A stretch of DNA of 64,000 nucleotides, from the NCBI RefSeq assembly GCF_006715975.1, contig NZ_VFOF01000001.1, positions 72,001-136,000 of the forward strand, given 5' to 3'. This document shows, in pieces, positions 1-10,406 of this stretch. The DNA comes from Zymomonas mobilis (lineage in GTDB: Bacteria > Pseudomonadota > Alphaproteobacteria > Sphingomonadales > Sphingomonadaceae). The notes under the pieces were generated by a model, which was given only the letters and a program-made list of their open reading frames with translations, was not told where the DNA came from and searched no databases. Within the stretch, counting starts at the first letter, position 1; each line of letters starts with the position of its first letter. A program made the position numbers and the translations under genes.

Positions 1-359
1 ACTTCGAGTGAAGCTTCTAAATGCGCATCGATATCATCTCTTGTTGAAAAAAATTCGGGAGATGTTGCTGTTAAATGAGGGTGTCCATTTGAGAAAGATA
101 ATAAGAATCCGACAGTCAAATCTTTCGGTTGGATAAAAACTTTTTTACCATCAAGAGGACGCAGCCGGTCTTTCAGACCAGGGATACGATGCTCAAGTCT
201 AGCAATTATCATCCGACATAAAGGATTGATCATTGGCCGTGGTAAGGCCGTTAATGCCAATGAAAAGAATAAGTCCTGTCGTTCTGCCGACATAGCAAAA
301 AACGGAGAGGGTCGTGCCGATAACGGCAAATGTCGAGAGAGCAAAGAAGAGGCATCCAT
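1..359 (-). CDS. UbiT-like SCP2-domain protein, 3' end cut by window
   Basis: An open frame starts at the ATG at 357-359 and runs off the left edge, giving about 119 residues. The stretch RLEHRIPGLKDRLRPLDGK followed by the FIQPKDL segment resembles the SCP2 lipid-binding domain of YhbT/UbiT accessory factors. In that family the protein binds lipid and assists ubiquinone synthesis, mainly the oxygen-independent route. An in-frame TAA at 390-392 upstream limits the start, and a modest AAGG lies about 13 bases before the ATG. The 3' half is missing, so the assignment rests on the N-terminal half alone. A generic SCP2 sterol-carrier protein is the alternative. Confidence 0.6.
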   Translation of the reverse strand, partial: MDASSLLSRHLPLSARPSPFFAMSAERQDLFFSLALTALPRPMINPLCRMIIARLEHRIPGLKDRLRPLDGKKVFIQPKDLTVGFLLSFSNGHPHLTATSPEFFSTRDDIDAHLEASLE

Positions 360-530
360 AAATGCGAATTCAGCCTTTAAAAATATTGCTTAAATTATTC
401 TACGAAAAGCGCTTTTAGGCAAGACAGTGCAAGAATAAATTATCAAAAACAGTTAGATGGCCCTGAATTGGTTTTAGAATGTGGTTTCCTAACCAAAATT
501 TTGGATCAGAGTTACTCACATTTAAAGGAT

Positions 531-563
531 AAAAAAAGGCGGAGAAATCTCTTCCTCCGCCTT
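531..563 (-). terminator. Intrinsic terminator of sppA
   Basis: A 9-bp perfect stem (536-544 with 555-563) has a 10-base loop. On the minus strand it is followed by seven T residues (complement of the A run at 531-537). It lies 26 bases past the sppA stop codon. Confidence 0.85.
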
Positions 564-588
564 AATCAATTCATCACCATCGAATGGA

Positions 589-2502
589 TCAAGGATGCAA
601 AGCTGTTTGAGCCATTAAACGGTCGGCAAGATATTTATCTTCCGACGTAGGTTTAACATCAATATTACATTCCAGACAGCGTGCCTGCATGGTTGATGAC
701 TGTGCAATATGTCTCATAGCGGCAACCATTTGTATCAGTTTCGCTTGGCTACTACCGGCTAAAGAACCGAAGGCATCCATGTTAGGATTTTGAGCCACTA
801 TTTTGGCATCTGAAGACTGATGCTGGAAAACATTCTTCAATATCATTTCAAAGAAAGACGGTTCCTCATCAATAAACTGCATATGCGTATGTGATGGATC
901 AAGATGTGCCCTTTTAGCTGCATCTGAAACAGCATCCTGTAAAGAGCCATACTGATCAATAAGACCAATTTTTTGGGCATCCACGCCTGACCAAACGCGC
1001 CCTTCAGCAATTTCCCGAACTCTAGTCAAAGGTAAATGTCTGGAGGTAGCAACAATCGACGTAAAATGATCGTAGACCGTATCCACGCCGAACTGCATCA
1101 GTTGGTCGAACTCAGTTGTGGTTCCTCGGAAGACATCGGGCTGACCAGATAAAGGTGTCGTTTTTACCCCATCAGCAGAAAGGCCAATTTTGTGGAGTGT
1201 CTGCTGAAATGTTGGAATAAGTGAAAAGACACCGATAGAGCCAGTAATCGTGGATGAGTCTGCAAAAATTTTATCAGCGGGTGTCGATATCCAATAGCCA
1301 CCGGAAGCCGCAACCGATCCCATTGAAACAACAACAGGTAGGCCTTTGGTTTTTGCGGCCAAAATTGCTGAACGCATTTGTTCAGAAGCCGAGACTGAAC
1401 CACCTGGAGAATCTACTCTGACAACCAAGGCTTTGATATCGCCTTTTGTTACAGCATCAAGAATAAGAGAGGATATAGTAGAACCACTCACCTGACCAGA
1501 TCGAGTCTCTTCATCAACAATTTCACCGGAAACTGTAACAACACCGATTGCACTTCCTGTGGAAGATGGCGGGTTCGCTCCGATAAAAGACGAAAGAGAA
1601 ACGGCTTTAAAGCTCCCAGGCTGCTTATCTTTACCGACAATCGCAGCAACACGATTCCCAAAATCAATCGAATTTCCGACATGATCAATAATACCTGCAG
1701 ATTGGGCAAGCTCTGCAAAGCTGTGACCCGCCTTTAGAAAGCTGGTCGGGTTAAGAGCCCATTCTGAAATATGAGCCTTGGGTCGAGCATGGCTTATATC
1801 TTGTAAAGTTGTTTGCCATAAGGAATCAGCCAGTGCTTGGTTAGCGGCTTTTGCATCTGGAGACTGATCCGTACGGGTAAAGGGTTCAACAAAAGATTTA
1901 AAACGACCGACCCGATAAATCTTGGTTTCAACACCTAACTTATCCAGCAAACCTTTATAATAAAGCTGGTTACCACCAACGCCCAATAAGGCAACTTCAC
2001 CCAGATTAGGTAACCATATTTCACTACCATGTGCCGCGATCCTATAACGGGCATCATTATAGAAGCCCGCAAAAGAAAGGACCGGCTTGCCAGCGGATCT
2101 TACCTTATCCAAAGCGTTATCAACGGAGTTTATAGCAGCACGGCCACCGCCTGAAAAATCAGATAAATCAAGAACAACCGCCTTAATCTTAGGATTATGG
2201 GCCGCTTGCTCTAAACCGTAGACAACTTCCCTCAGAAGGATTTCGTTTTGGCTACCCTTGTCTTGAACAAGATCTAGAAAACTGGTGCCCTCCGTTTTTT
2301 CGACCAAGTTTCCGGAAAAATCTATCAGTAGAGCGCCATCAGCCGCAGCAGAGGCCCCTAGGTTTCGGTTCGAAATAGCAATATTTTTGTTGGTTAAGCA
2401 TAAACCTATAAAAATAGTACCAAAAAATAAAACTAGTAGAATGAGGGCAAGCACATCTTTTATGCCGACCAGCATTTTCCAGAACAGCCGCAAGAATTTC
2501 AA
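589..2502 (-). CDS. sppA: Signal peptide peptidase SppA, 67K type
   Basis: A 637-residue, double-length SppA (two tandem S49 halves), the enzyme that degrades cleaved signal peptides in the cytoplasmic membrane. One hydrophobic segment (about residues 12-36) anchors the N terminus. In the N-terminal half the stretch RVGRFKSFVEPF holds the likely catalytic lysine. In the C-terminal half DSPGGSVSASEQ and GSVAASGGYW hold the nucleophilic serine region, which matches the Lys/Ser dyad split between halves in Escherichia coli SppA. The start codon is TTG, chosen because AAGGAG sits 8 bases upstream and no better start exists. The gene is monocistronic, ending at the terminator at 531-563. Confidence 0.93.
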   Translation of the reverse strand: MKFLRLFWKMLVGIKDVLALILLVLFFGTIFIGLCLTNKNIAISNRNLGASAAADGALLIDFSGNLVEKTEGTSFLDLVQDKGSQNEILLREVVYGLEQAAHNPKIKAVVLDLSDFSGGGRAAINSVDNALDKVRSAGKPVLSFAGFYNDARYRIAAHGSEIWLPNLGEVALLGVGGNQLYYKGLLDKLGVETKIYRVGRFKSFVEPFTRTDQSPDAKAANQALADSLWQTTLQDISHARPKAHISEWALNPTSFLKAGHSFAELAQSAGIIDHVGNSIDFGNRVAAIVGKDKQPGSFKAVSLSSFIGANPPSSTGSAIGVVTVSGEIVDEETRSGQVSGSTISSLILDAVTKGDIKALVVRVDSPGGSVSASEQMRSAILAAKTKGLPVVVSMGSVAASGGYWISTPADKIFADSSTITGSIGVFSLIPTFQQTLHKIGLSADGVKTTPLSGQPDVFRGTTTEFDQLMQFGVDTVYDHFTSIVATSRHLPLTRVREIAEGRVWSGVDAQKIGLIDQYGSLQDAVSDAAKRAHLDPSHTHMQFIDEEPSFFEMILKNVFQHQSSDAKIVAQNPNMDAFGSLAGSSQAKLIQMVAAMRHIAQSSTMQARCLECNIDVKPTSEDKYLADRLMAQTALHP

Positions 2503-2768
2503 CGTTTGGGCTCCTTAAATTCAGCATTGTATGCTTTGTTGAGCCTGAGCCATAAAAAAGAGTCAAGCTTGATGACCAAAAATTGCAAGGCAAAATTTAT
2601 ACAAGCCTAGTAATCAGCATTTTGAATCACACATCGTAGATACACAGAATGATAGAGATATCCTGATTTTCAGAATTTAAATATAGCTGAGCATATATTG
2701 CGGGAATTCGGTCAGAGATTTGAAATAGAAAATAGAGGAATAATTTTCCTAAATTTTTTTTCTGGCCG

Positions 2769-2796
2769 CTTGACGTTCATAAATACTACCCCATAT
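2769..2796 (+). promoter_or_regulatory. RpoH (sigma-32) heat-shock promoter of groESL
   Basis: CTTGACG at 2769-2775 and CCCCATAT at 2789-2796 are separated by 13 bases. This is nearly the consensus for alphaproteobacterial RpoH promoters. It lies 76 bases before the groES start. No CIRCE inverted repeat for HrcA is visible here, so heat-shock control is probably by RpoH alone. Confidence 0.85.
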
Positions 2797-2872
2797 GTGG
2801 GACATTGGCACTTCACAAGGGAGAGTGCCAGAAAGAATTCCCCATACTTTTCGCAAGGGAAAAGGTGAAAAT

Positions 2873-3160
2873 ATGAATTTTCGTCCGCTACATGATCGAG
2901 TTTTAGTCCGTCGCGTTGCTGCTGAAGAAAAAACAGCTGGCGGCATCATTATCCCCGATACGGCCAAGGAAAAACCACAGGAAGGCGAAGTTATCGCCGC
3001 CGGTACCGGTGTTCATAGCGAAGACGGTAAAGTTGTTCCTTTGGACGTCAAAGCGGGTGATCGGGTTCTGTTTGGCAAATGGTCAGGCACCGAAGTCCGG
3101 GTTGATGGTGAAGACCTCCTCATCATGAAGGAAAGCGATATTCTTGGCGTTATCAGCTAA
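2873..3160 (+). CDS. groES: Co-chaperonin GroES
   Basis: A 95-residue protein of standard length. It starts [15 protein letters not shown] and carries the mobile loop around [14 protein letters not shown] (about residues 18-32). It forms the heptameric lid on GroEL in the cytoplasm. The open frame extends upstream to 2795, but the ATG at 2873 fits the family N terminus and has a GGTGAAAAT leader. The upstream extension also overlaps the RpoH -10 element, so it cannot be translated from that promoter. groEL follows after 119 bases in the same operon. Confidence 0.97.
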   Translation: MNFRPLHDRVLVRRVAAEEKTAGGIIIPDTAKEKPQEGEVIAAGTGVHSEDGKVVPLDVKAGDRVLFGKWSGTEVRVDGEDLLIMKESDILGVIS

Positions 3161-3279
3161 GATTCTTTTCTGACATATAGCAGGGCGTCGTTTAACGCTT
3201 ACTTACTATTATTAGTATTCTTGTCATTTTGTTATGCATAGAAAAACAAAATCAGGAACGCTTAAGCTGGAGAATTTAA

Positions 3280-4929
<1,650 letters not shown>

Positions 4930-4975
4930 TCCAGACACTATGTCGAGATGGCCTTCGATTGTCAGGCCATCAAAT

Positions 4976-5008
4976 AAAAAGCCCCTGCGTTTTGCAGGGG
5001 CTTTTTTT
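4976..5008. terminator. Bidirectional terminator between groEL and malic enzyme
   Basis: The stem GCCCCTGC (4981-4988) pairs with GCAGGGGC (4994-5001) across a 5-base loop. It is followed by seven T on the plus strand and preceded by an A run at 4976-4980, which gives a U run on the minus strand. It serves both convergent genes. Confidence 0.93.
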
Positions 5009-5027
5009 ATATTACCTACTCTTTGAA

Positions 5028-6713
5028 TTAGGCCACGTGATATGTGGAATACTCTGGATGCCAATAGTAATCTTTTATAAGACTCAAAAGCTCTTTGTCG
5101 TCTTTTTTCTCAGCAACGTTATCCTCTACCGCAGCCTTAGCCACAGCTAAAGCGATAACATAGCTCACATCTTCGATATCATCGAAAGAAGGTAGTATTG
5201 CGGTGCCTTCATTACGAGCTGATGGTGCAGTATCTGCTAATGCATAAGCCGCAGCAACCATCATATTATCGGTGACCCTTGTTGCTTTAGAAGCTAAAAC
5301 ACCAAGACCGATCCCAGGGAAAATATAGGCGTTATTACATTGAGCAATTGGGAAGCTATTCCCACTAATAACGACAGGAGCAAAAGGGCTACCCGTTGCG
5401 ACTAAAGCTTTACCATTCGTCCATTTGAGAATGTCTTCGGGGGTCGCTTCCATATGAGAAGTCGGATTGGATAAAGGCATAACAAAAGGCGCTTCACAAT
5501 GAGAGGCCAGTGTTTTGATAACTTCTTCTGTGAACAACCCTTTTTGGCCGGAAACACCGACAAGAACAGTCGCCTGACTCTGCCTTACGACTTCTAACAA
5601 AGAAAAGCCGTGTTCACTAACTTCCCAATTTTTTAACTTACTAAGAGGTTGTGCCAATTTTTTCTGGAAATCAGGGATATCCTGCATATCATCGGTGATA
5701 AGACCGTTACGATCAACCATGTAAATCTGACCACGAGCAGTTATCTCATCAAGCCCTTCGGCAACCATTGCCGAAACAATTTGCTCTGCAATACCGCATC
5801 CGGCAGAACCAGCACCAAGGAAAACAATGCGCTGATCTTTAATAGAAGTTTTGCGCGTTTTACAAGCGGAGTAAAGCGTCGCTAGAGCAACCGCAGAGGT
5901 TCCCTGAATATCATCGTTAAAGCAGCAATACTGATCGCGGTATTTTTTGAGTAAGGGTAACGCATTTTTCTGGGCAAAATCTTCAAAATGCAGAAATATA
6001 TCTGGCCATTGCTGCATTACAGCTTGAACAAATTGATCAACAAAGCTGTAATATTCATCGCCCGTTATACGTTTATGATGCCATCCCATATAAAATGGAT
6101 CATTGAGCAATTTTTCATTATTGGTGCCAACATCGAGAACAATTGGTAATACTGTTTCTGGATCGATTCCGCCACAGGCAGTGTAAAGCGCCAATTTGCC
6201 GATGGGAATCCCCATACCGCCAACCCCGAGATCACCTAATCCCAATATTCGTTCACCATCGGTAACGACGATGATTTTGACATTATCCTGTTCGGTTTGT
6301 TTAAGGATTTCACCTATCTTATCACGGTCAGGATAAGCAATGAAGAGACCACGATTTTTCTGAAAAAGATGAGAATATGTCTGACATGCACTACCCACTG
6401 TAGGAGTATAAAGAATGGGCATCATCTCGGTAATATGATGGGCGGCAAGATAAAAGAAAAGCGTTTCATTTTCATCTTGAAGCGCACGCAAGAAAATATA
6501 GCGATCTAAATCAGTTTGCTGTTCTTTATACTGCTGGTAACAACGATCAGCCTGAATTTCTATCGTCTCTACTTGAGCCGGTATCAAACCATTTAATTGA
6601 AATAGGTCTCTTTCTTTCTCAGAAAAAGCACTGCCTTTATTTAAAAGCGGGTTACGAATTAAGGAAACTCGGTTCTCTTTTATCGGTCTATTTTGCTTTG
6701 ACGGATGGGGCAT
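5028..6713 (-). CDS. maeA: NAD-dependent malic enzyme
   Basis: A 561-residue enzyme of the large MaeA/SfcA type (E. coli MaeA is about the same length). It converts malate to pyruvate and CO2 with NAD(P) reduction. Seen in the sequence: [15 protein letters not shown] near residue 100, [15 protein letters not shown], the metal-binding [16 protein letters not shown], and a Rossmann motif [17 protein letters not shown]. Cofactor preference is inferred from family size, not demonstrated. The gene is transcribed alone, convergent with groEL. The 156-bp gap to recN is AT-rich and holds its promoter. Confidence 0.92.
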   Translation of the reverse strand: MPHPSKQNRPIKENRVSLIRNPLLNKGSAFSEKERDLFQLNGLIPAQVETIEIQADRCYQQYKEQQTDLDRYIFLRALQDENETLFFYLAAHHITEMMPILYTPTVGSACQTYSHLFQKNRGLFIAYPDRDKIGEILKQTEQDNVKIIVVTDGERILGLGDLGVGGMGIPIGKLALYTACGGIDPETVLPIVLDVGTNNEKLLNDPFYMGWHHKRITGDEYYSFVDQFVQAVMQQWPDIFLHFEDFAQKNALPLLKKYRDQYCCFNDDIQGTSAVALATLYSACKTRKTSIKDQRIVFLGAGSAGCGIAEQIVSAMVAEGLDEITARGQIYMVDRNGLITDDMQDIPDFQKKLAQPLSKLKNWEVSEHGFSLLEVVRQSQATVLVGVSGQKGLFTEEVIKTLASHCEAPFVMPLSNPTSHMEATPEDILKWTNGKALVATGSPFAPVVISGNSFPIAQCNNAYIFPGIGLGVLASKATRVTDNMMVAAAYALADTAPSARNEGTAILPSFDDIEDVSYVIALAVAKAAVEDNVAEKKDDKELLSLIKDYYWHPEYSTYHVA

Positions 6714-6869
6714 AAAAAATTTTCCTTACAATAAATATAATAAAAATACATATATTTATTATTTAATGACTAAATATGTCATCATATCCTAGGCTGTATA
6801 ACCGCGATGAATATTGATAAACAAAACGAATTGTCCGCACGCATTCAATCCGAAGAATTTGTTATTACT

Positions 6870-8546
6870 TTAATGCCGTAATAGACGACGAGCTTGAGCT
6901 CGGGCCTCATCGGTCACTTCTGCCCCGGATAGCATCCGTGCAATTTCTTCTTGTCTTTCTTCCCAATTTAATGATTTCACTTCCGTGCGGGTAGAAAATG
7001 CATTCTTGGAAGATAGCTGAGAGTGATGTTTGCGAATAAGCCAATGCTGCGCAGCACGTGCAGCGACTTGCGGGCTGTGAGTAATAACGAGCAGCTGGGA
7101 ATTTTCAGATAGCCGAGCCAACCGTTCACCAATAGCACTGGCAACGGCACCGCCTACGCCTTGGTCGATCTCATCGAAAATAATCGTTTCAGTGCCTTCG
7201 GCACCGGCTAGCACGACTTTTAATGCTAACATAAAACGGGAAAGCTCGCCTCCGCTGGCAATTTTCATTAAAGGTGCAAAATCAGCACCAGGGTTTGTTG
7301 AAATAGTAAACTCAACACGATCGCATCCATCTGCACCCCATTGAGAAGCTTCCAATTTTTCGATCCGCGTCTGAAATTTCGCAGCCTCCATTTTTAAAGG
7401 AGGCAATTCATCCATAACGGCTTTATCGAAAAGTTCTGCCGATTTTTGGCGGAGCAAATGCAATTTTTCAGCAGCCTGCTGATAGTTATCTCGAGCTGAT
7501 TTATTTTCTGCAAGTAAGAGAGCAATACCCTGCTCACCAGATTCTATTTGATCAAGCTTATCCTGTAAGCCTTTTGTAAAAGCAGGAAGTTCGTCCGGTG
7601 CTATCCGATGTTTGCGAGCTAAAGCGCGTAAATCAAACAGCCGAGCCTCGATACCATCCAGTCGAACAGGATCATTATCTAGCATCATCGCGGTATGTCC
7701 AAGCTTTTCGCTGGCATCCCCAGCCTCATTCAAAGCTTTATCAAGGGATTCAAGCGCCTCAGCTAAAGTAGGATGCTCAAAAGAAATGCGTCCGAGTCTT
7801 CGCCCCGCTTGCCTTAAGAGCGTCAGCGCTCCATCGTGACCATCAAGCCATTGACCAATAGCTTCCATATCTTCGGCTAGTCGAGCTCCTTTTTGGAGTG
7901 TTGTGCGCTCATCAGCGAGCGCGGTTTCTTCGCCTTCTTGTGGAGCAAAAGCGATCAGTTCTTGCACTGCGTGCTCAAGCCATTCCTTATCTTGCTCACG
8001 CTCTTCTTTTAATGACAAAGCTTTCTCGAGCGCCTTCTCTGTTTCTTGCCAATAATGATAGGCTTTGGAAACAGGGCTGATATCGATATGCCCAAAATTG
8101 TCGAGTAAGAGACGATGACTTCGTGGATTAAGCAATCCTCTTTCGTCATGTTGACCATGTATTTCAATTAAATCGCTGGCAACTTCTCGCAGCAAAGAAA
8201 CAGAAATAGGCTGATCATTTAATAATGCCCGACTGCCCCCATCAGCCTTAACGACCCTTCTGATAATCAAAGGCTCGCCTTCTTCGACAGTTAAAGCATT
8301 TTGCTGTAGATAACTGTAAAGGGCATGGCCAGTCGGTAATGAAAAGCAAGCCGTGACGATACCCTGTTTTGAATCAGGTCGAACAAGGCCACTATCCGCT
8401 CTAGCCCCTAGAGCTAGCCCTAAGGCATCAAGAAGAATCGATTTACCAGCCCCAGTCTCTCCGGTCAGGACTCCTAGCCCTTCGGAAAAATCAAGGTCGA
8501 GTGCATCAATCAGCACGATGTCACGAATGCTAAGCGAAATAAGCAT
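6870..8546 (-). CDS. recN: DNA repair protein RecN
   Basis: A 558-residue SMC-like ATPase acting early in double-strand-break repair. The Walker A sequence GETGAGKSILLDAL lies near residue 30, a long coiled-coil region in the middle contains the family's IHGQHDERGLL motif (about residue 133), and the C-terminal half has ASGGELSRFMLALK (ABC signature) and the Walker B stretch IIFDEIDQGVGG. The start MLISLSIRDIVLIDAL matches the family. I see no clear LexA operator in the short space before it. It is followed downstream by the malic enzyme gene, with a separating AT-rich gap. Confidence 0.96.
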   Translation of the reverse strand: MLISLSIRDIVLIDALDLDFSEGLGVLTGETGAGKSILLDALGLALGARADSGLVRPDSKQGIVTACFSLPTGHALYSYLQQNALTVEEGEPLIIRRVVKADGGSRALLNDQPISVSLLREVASDLIEIHGQHDERGLLNPRSHRLLLDNFGHIDISPVSKAYHYWQETEKALEKALSLKEEREQDKEWLEHAVQELIAFAPQEGEETALADERTTLQKGARLAEDMEAIGQWLDGHDGALTLLRQAGRRLGRISFEHPTLAEALESLDKALNEAGDASEKLGHTAMMLDNDPVRLDGIEARLFDLRALARKHRIAPDELPAFTKGLQDKLDQIESGEQGIALLLAENKSARDNYQQAAEKLHLLRQKSAELFDKAVMDELPPLKMEAAKFQTRIEKLEASQWGADGCDRVEFTISTNPGADFAPLMKIASGGELSRFMLALKVVLAGAEGTETIIFDEIDQGVGGAVASAIGERLARLSENSQLLVITHSPQVAARAAQHWLIRKHHSQLSSKNAFSTRTEVKSLNWEERQEEIARMLSGAEVTDEARAQARRLLRH

Positions 8547-8601
8547 AACGTCTTTATCTAAAGTATTTCTGGCTCGAATCCATCTGAAACAGAAAATTTT
8601 A

Positions 8602-9783
8602 TCAGGAGCGTGGCTTTAGCCTTGGTGCCTGACCACTTTGTTCGCGTGCATGGATGATGCTGAGGTAACTATCGGCCAAAATCTGGTTTACATTATCCCA
8701 GCCACAATATTCGCTCATTTTATAGCCTCTATAACCAACTTCTTCGCGGAGATTTTTGTCTTCACAATATATTTGCAAGGCATCAGCAAAGTCTTTGATT
8801 GCGCCTGGTCGGATAAGACGTCCCATTGATGGATCATCAATCAGGCTTTCGCTTCCGGTCGCCTGCGCAGCAACTACGGCGCGCCCTGTGGCCATAGCTT
8901 CAAGTGTCACATTGCCGAAAGTTTCAGTTACCGATGGGTTGAAAAGAATATCGATTGAGGCCACCGCACGCGCTAAAGCTTGCCCTGTTTGGAAACCGGC
9001 AAAAATAGCTTGCGGCAGTCGGCGAGTGAACCACTCTCTGGCTGGGCCTTCTCCTATCACTAGAACTTTGTGGGGTATTTTTCTCCGTTCCAGCTCATCA
9101 ATTGTATCGGAAAAAACGTCGAGTCCTTTTTCCATAACCAGCCGCCCGACAAAACCAATAATGACCTCATCTTCATTTATACCAAATTCACGGCGTAAAT
9201 TAACATCGCGGGCCTCAGGGCGGAATAAGGTTCGGTCTACACCCCGTGACCAAATTCTGACATCGTAGCTCATACGTTGTTCCCGAAGAACTTGAGCCAT
9301 GGATTCTGACGGTGCAAAGATGGCATCACATCGACGGTAAAGCCTTCTAAGTATTGCCTCGATGACAGGTTCCAAAAAAGGCATACCATAATATCGAGGA
9401 TAAGTTTCAAAACGTGTATGGACAGAAGCAACGACTGGCAAATTCCATTTACGCGCCAAGGAAACAGCACGATGTCCAAGATATTCAGGGCTAGCAATAT
9501 GAAAAATATTAGGCGAAAATTTCTTAATATCTCGACGGACACGAGACGTGAGAGAAATCGGGATACAGTATTCACTTCGCCCAGGAAAAGGGACTGCTGG
9601 AACAGAAACGACATCACCTACTGCGGGGAAAGCTGGATTTTCGCTAATGGGTGAATAAATACGCACCGAAGCGCCTTGTTTCAACAAATAGCCAACTAGT
9701 CGGTTAAGAGCCTGATTTGCACCATCACGAACATAATTGTAATTACCAGTGAATAGGGCAAGGCGAAGGTTACGAATATCCAT
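8602..9783 (-). CDS. GT4-family glycosyltransferase
   Basis: About 393 residues with a GT-B fold. The N-terminal Rossmann half starts RLALFTGNYNYVRDGANQ. The C-terminal half carries GFVGRLVMEKGLDVF, VLVIGEGPAREWF and the nucleotide-sugar-binding NPSVTETFGNVTLEAMATG, whose E...E pattern is typical of retaining GT4 enzymes. Relatives in this subgroup transfer mannose or similar sugars to lipids. Donor and acceptor cannot be read from sequence. The frame extends to a TTG at 9810, but the ATG at 9783 aligns with the family N terminus. It lies 55 bases upstream of recN and could be cotranscribed with it. Confidence 0.85.
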   Translation of the reverse strand: MDIRNLRLALFTGNYNYVRDGANQALNRLVGYLLKQGASVRIYSPISENPAFPAVGDVVSVPAVPFPGRSEYCIPISLTSRVRRDIKKFSPNIFHIASPEYLGHRAVSLARKWNLPVVASVHTRFETYPRYYGMPFLEPVIEAILRRLYRRCDAIFAPSESMAQVLREQRMSYDVRIWSRGVDRTLFRPEARDVNLRREFGINEDEVIIGFVGRLVMEKGLDVFSDTIDELERRKIPHKVLVIGEGPAREWFTRRLPQAIFAGFQTGQALARAVASIDILFNPSVTETFGNVTLEAMATGRAVVAAQATGSESLIDDPSMGRLIRPGAIKDFADALQIYCEDKNLREEVGYRGYKMSEYCGWDNVNQILADSYLSIIHAREQSGQAPRLKPRS

Positions 9784-9955
9784 ATATTTCTTTAATAAAA
9801 TAGAACGCAAAATGCGTTTAAAAAAAACTCATATGAGTTATTTTCTCACATAAAGGCTTCATCTGAATAGATGGTGACTTTTTGATCCAATTATTGGAAA
9901 TTTTTAATATTTTACCATCTGCAATTCAAAATAAATCGCCTTATCAGAAAAATTA

Positions 9956-10375
9956 TTATTTTTTAGAAGATTTATCTTTAGCTTTTTCCTGAACCACGGG
10001 AAAATTACAAACAGGCAAATTGAGCGTTTTGGTATCCTTACATTGGCGGATTTGTGCAGAGCCATCAGGTCCAAGAAAAACCGCAAAATCCTGAGAATGA
10101 GAGTTATCGTTTTGGCAACGAACGCTCCACATCGCTAAGTTATCATATCCCTCTTTATTGGGGGTAGCTGCGCTTACTCTACGGCAGAAAAAACCAGAAT
10201 CGTTTAACGCCCCACGAAGAACTGCAAAGCGTTGTATCTCTGGTAGCTGCTGTAGCCTTTGGCTATATGCCAGTGAGGCCGCGACAGGTGCGGCCTGAAC
10301 AGCGCAAAATGGAAGACAAAAAGACAAGACAGCGCCTGTCGATAACACAGCATTAAAGAAGCTTTTTCTAAACAT
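9956..10375 (-). CDS. Small secreted protein of unknown function
   Basis: About 139 residues. A signal peptide (MFRKSFFNAVLSTGAVLSF, cleavage probably after VQA) is followed by a small domain with four cysteines (FFCRRV, VRCQN, RQCKD, PVCNF) and a lysine-rich tail. I do not recognise the family. The ATG at 10375 is chosen because AAGGAC lies 5-7 bases upstream; the open frame begins at 10396. It follows the coiled-coil gene by 31 bases and is probably in the same operon. It is likely periplasmic, and the cysteines suggest disulphides. Confidence 0.7.
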   Translation of the reverse strand: MFRKSFFNAVLSTGAVLSFCLPFCAVQAAPVAASLAYSQRLQQLPEIQRFAVLRGALNDSGFFCRRVSAATPNKEGYDNLAMWSVRCQNDNSHSQDFAVFLGPDGSAQIRQCKDTKTLNLPVCNFPVVQEKAKDKSSKK

Positions 10376-10406
10376 GATTTGTCCTTTTGCCATCAACCTT
10401 AAGAAT

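Noticed and set aside
468-650. Short open frame before sppA
   Set aside because: It covers the sppA terminator and the 3' end of sppA; no ribosome site or family resemblance.
5030-5046. CACGTG palindrome near the malic enzyme end as a third parS
   Set aside because: The flanks do not match the parS arms, and it lies inside the 3' end of the coding region far from parAB.
8756-9268. 170-residue open frame antisense to the glycosyltransferase
   Set aside because: A shadow frame of the GT4 gene with Ser/Arg/Pro-rich composition and no start signal.
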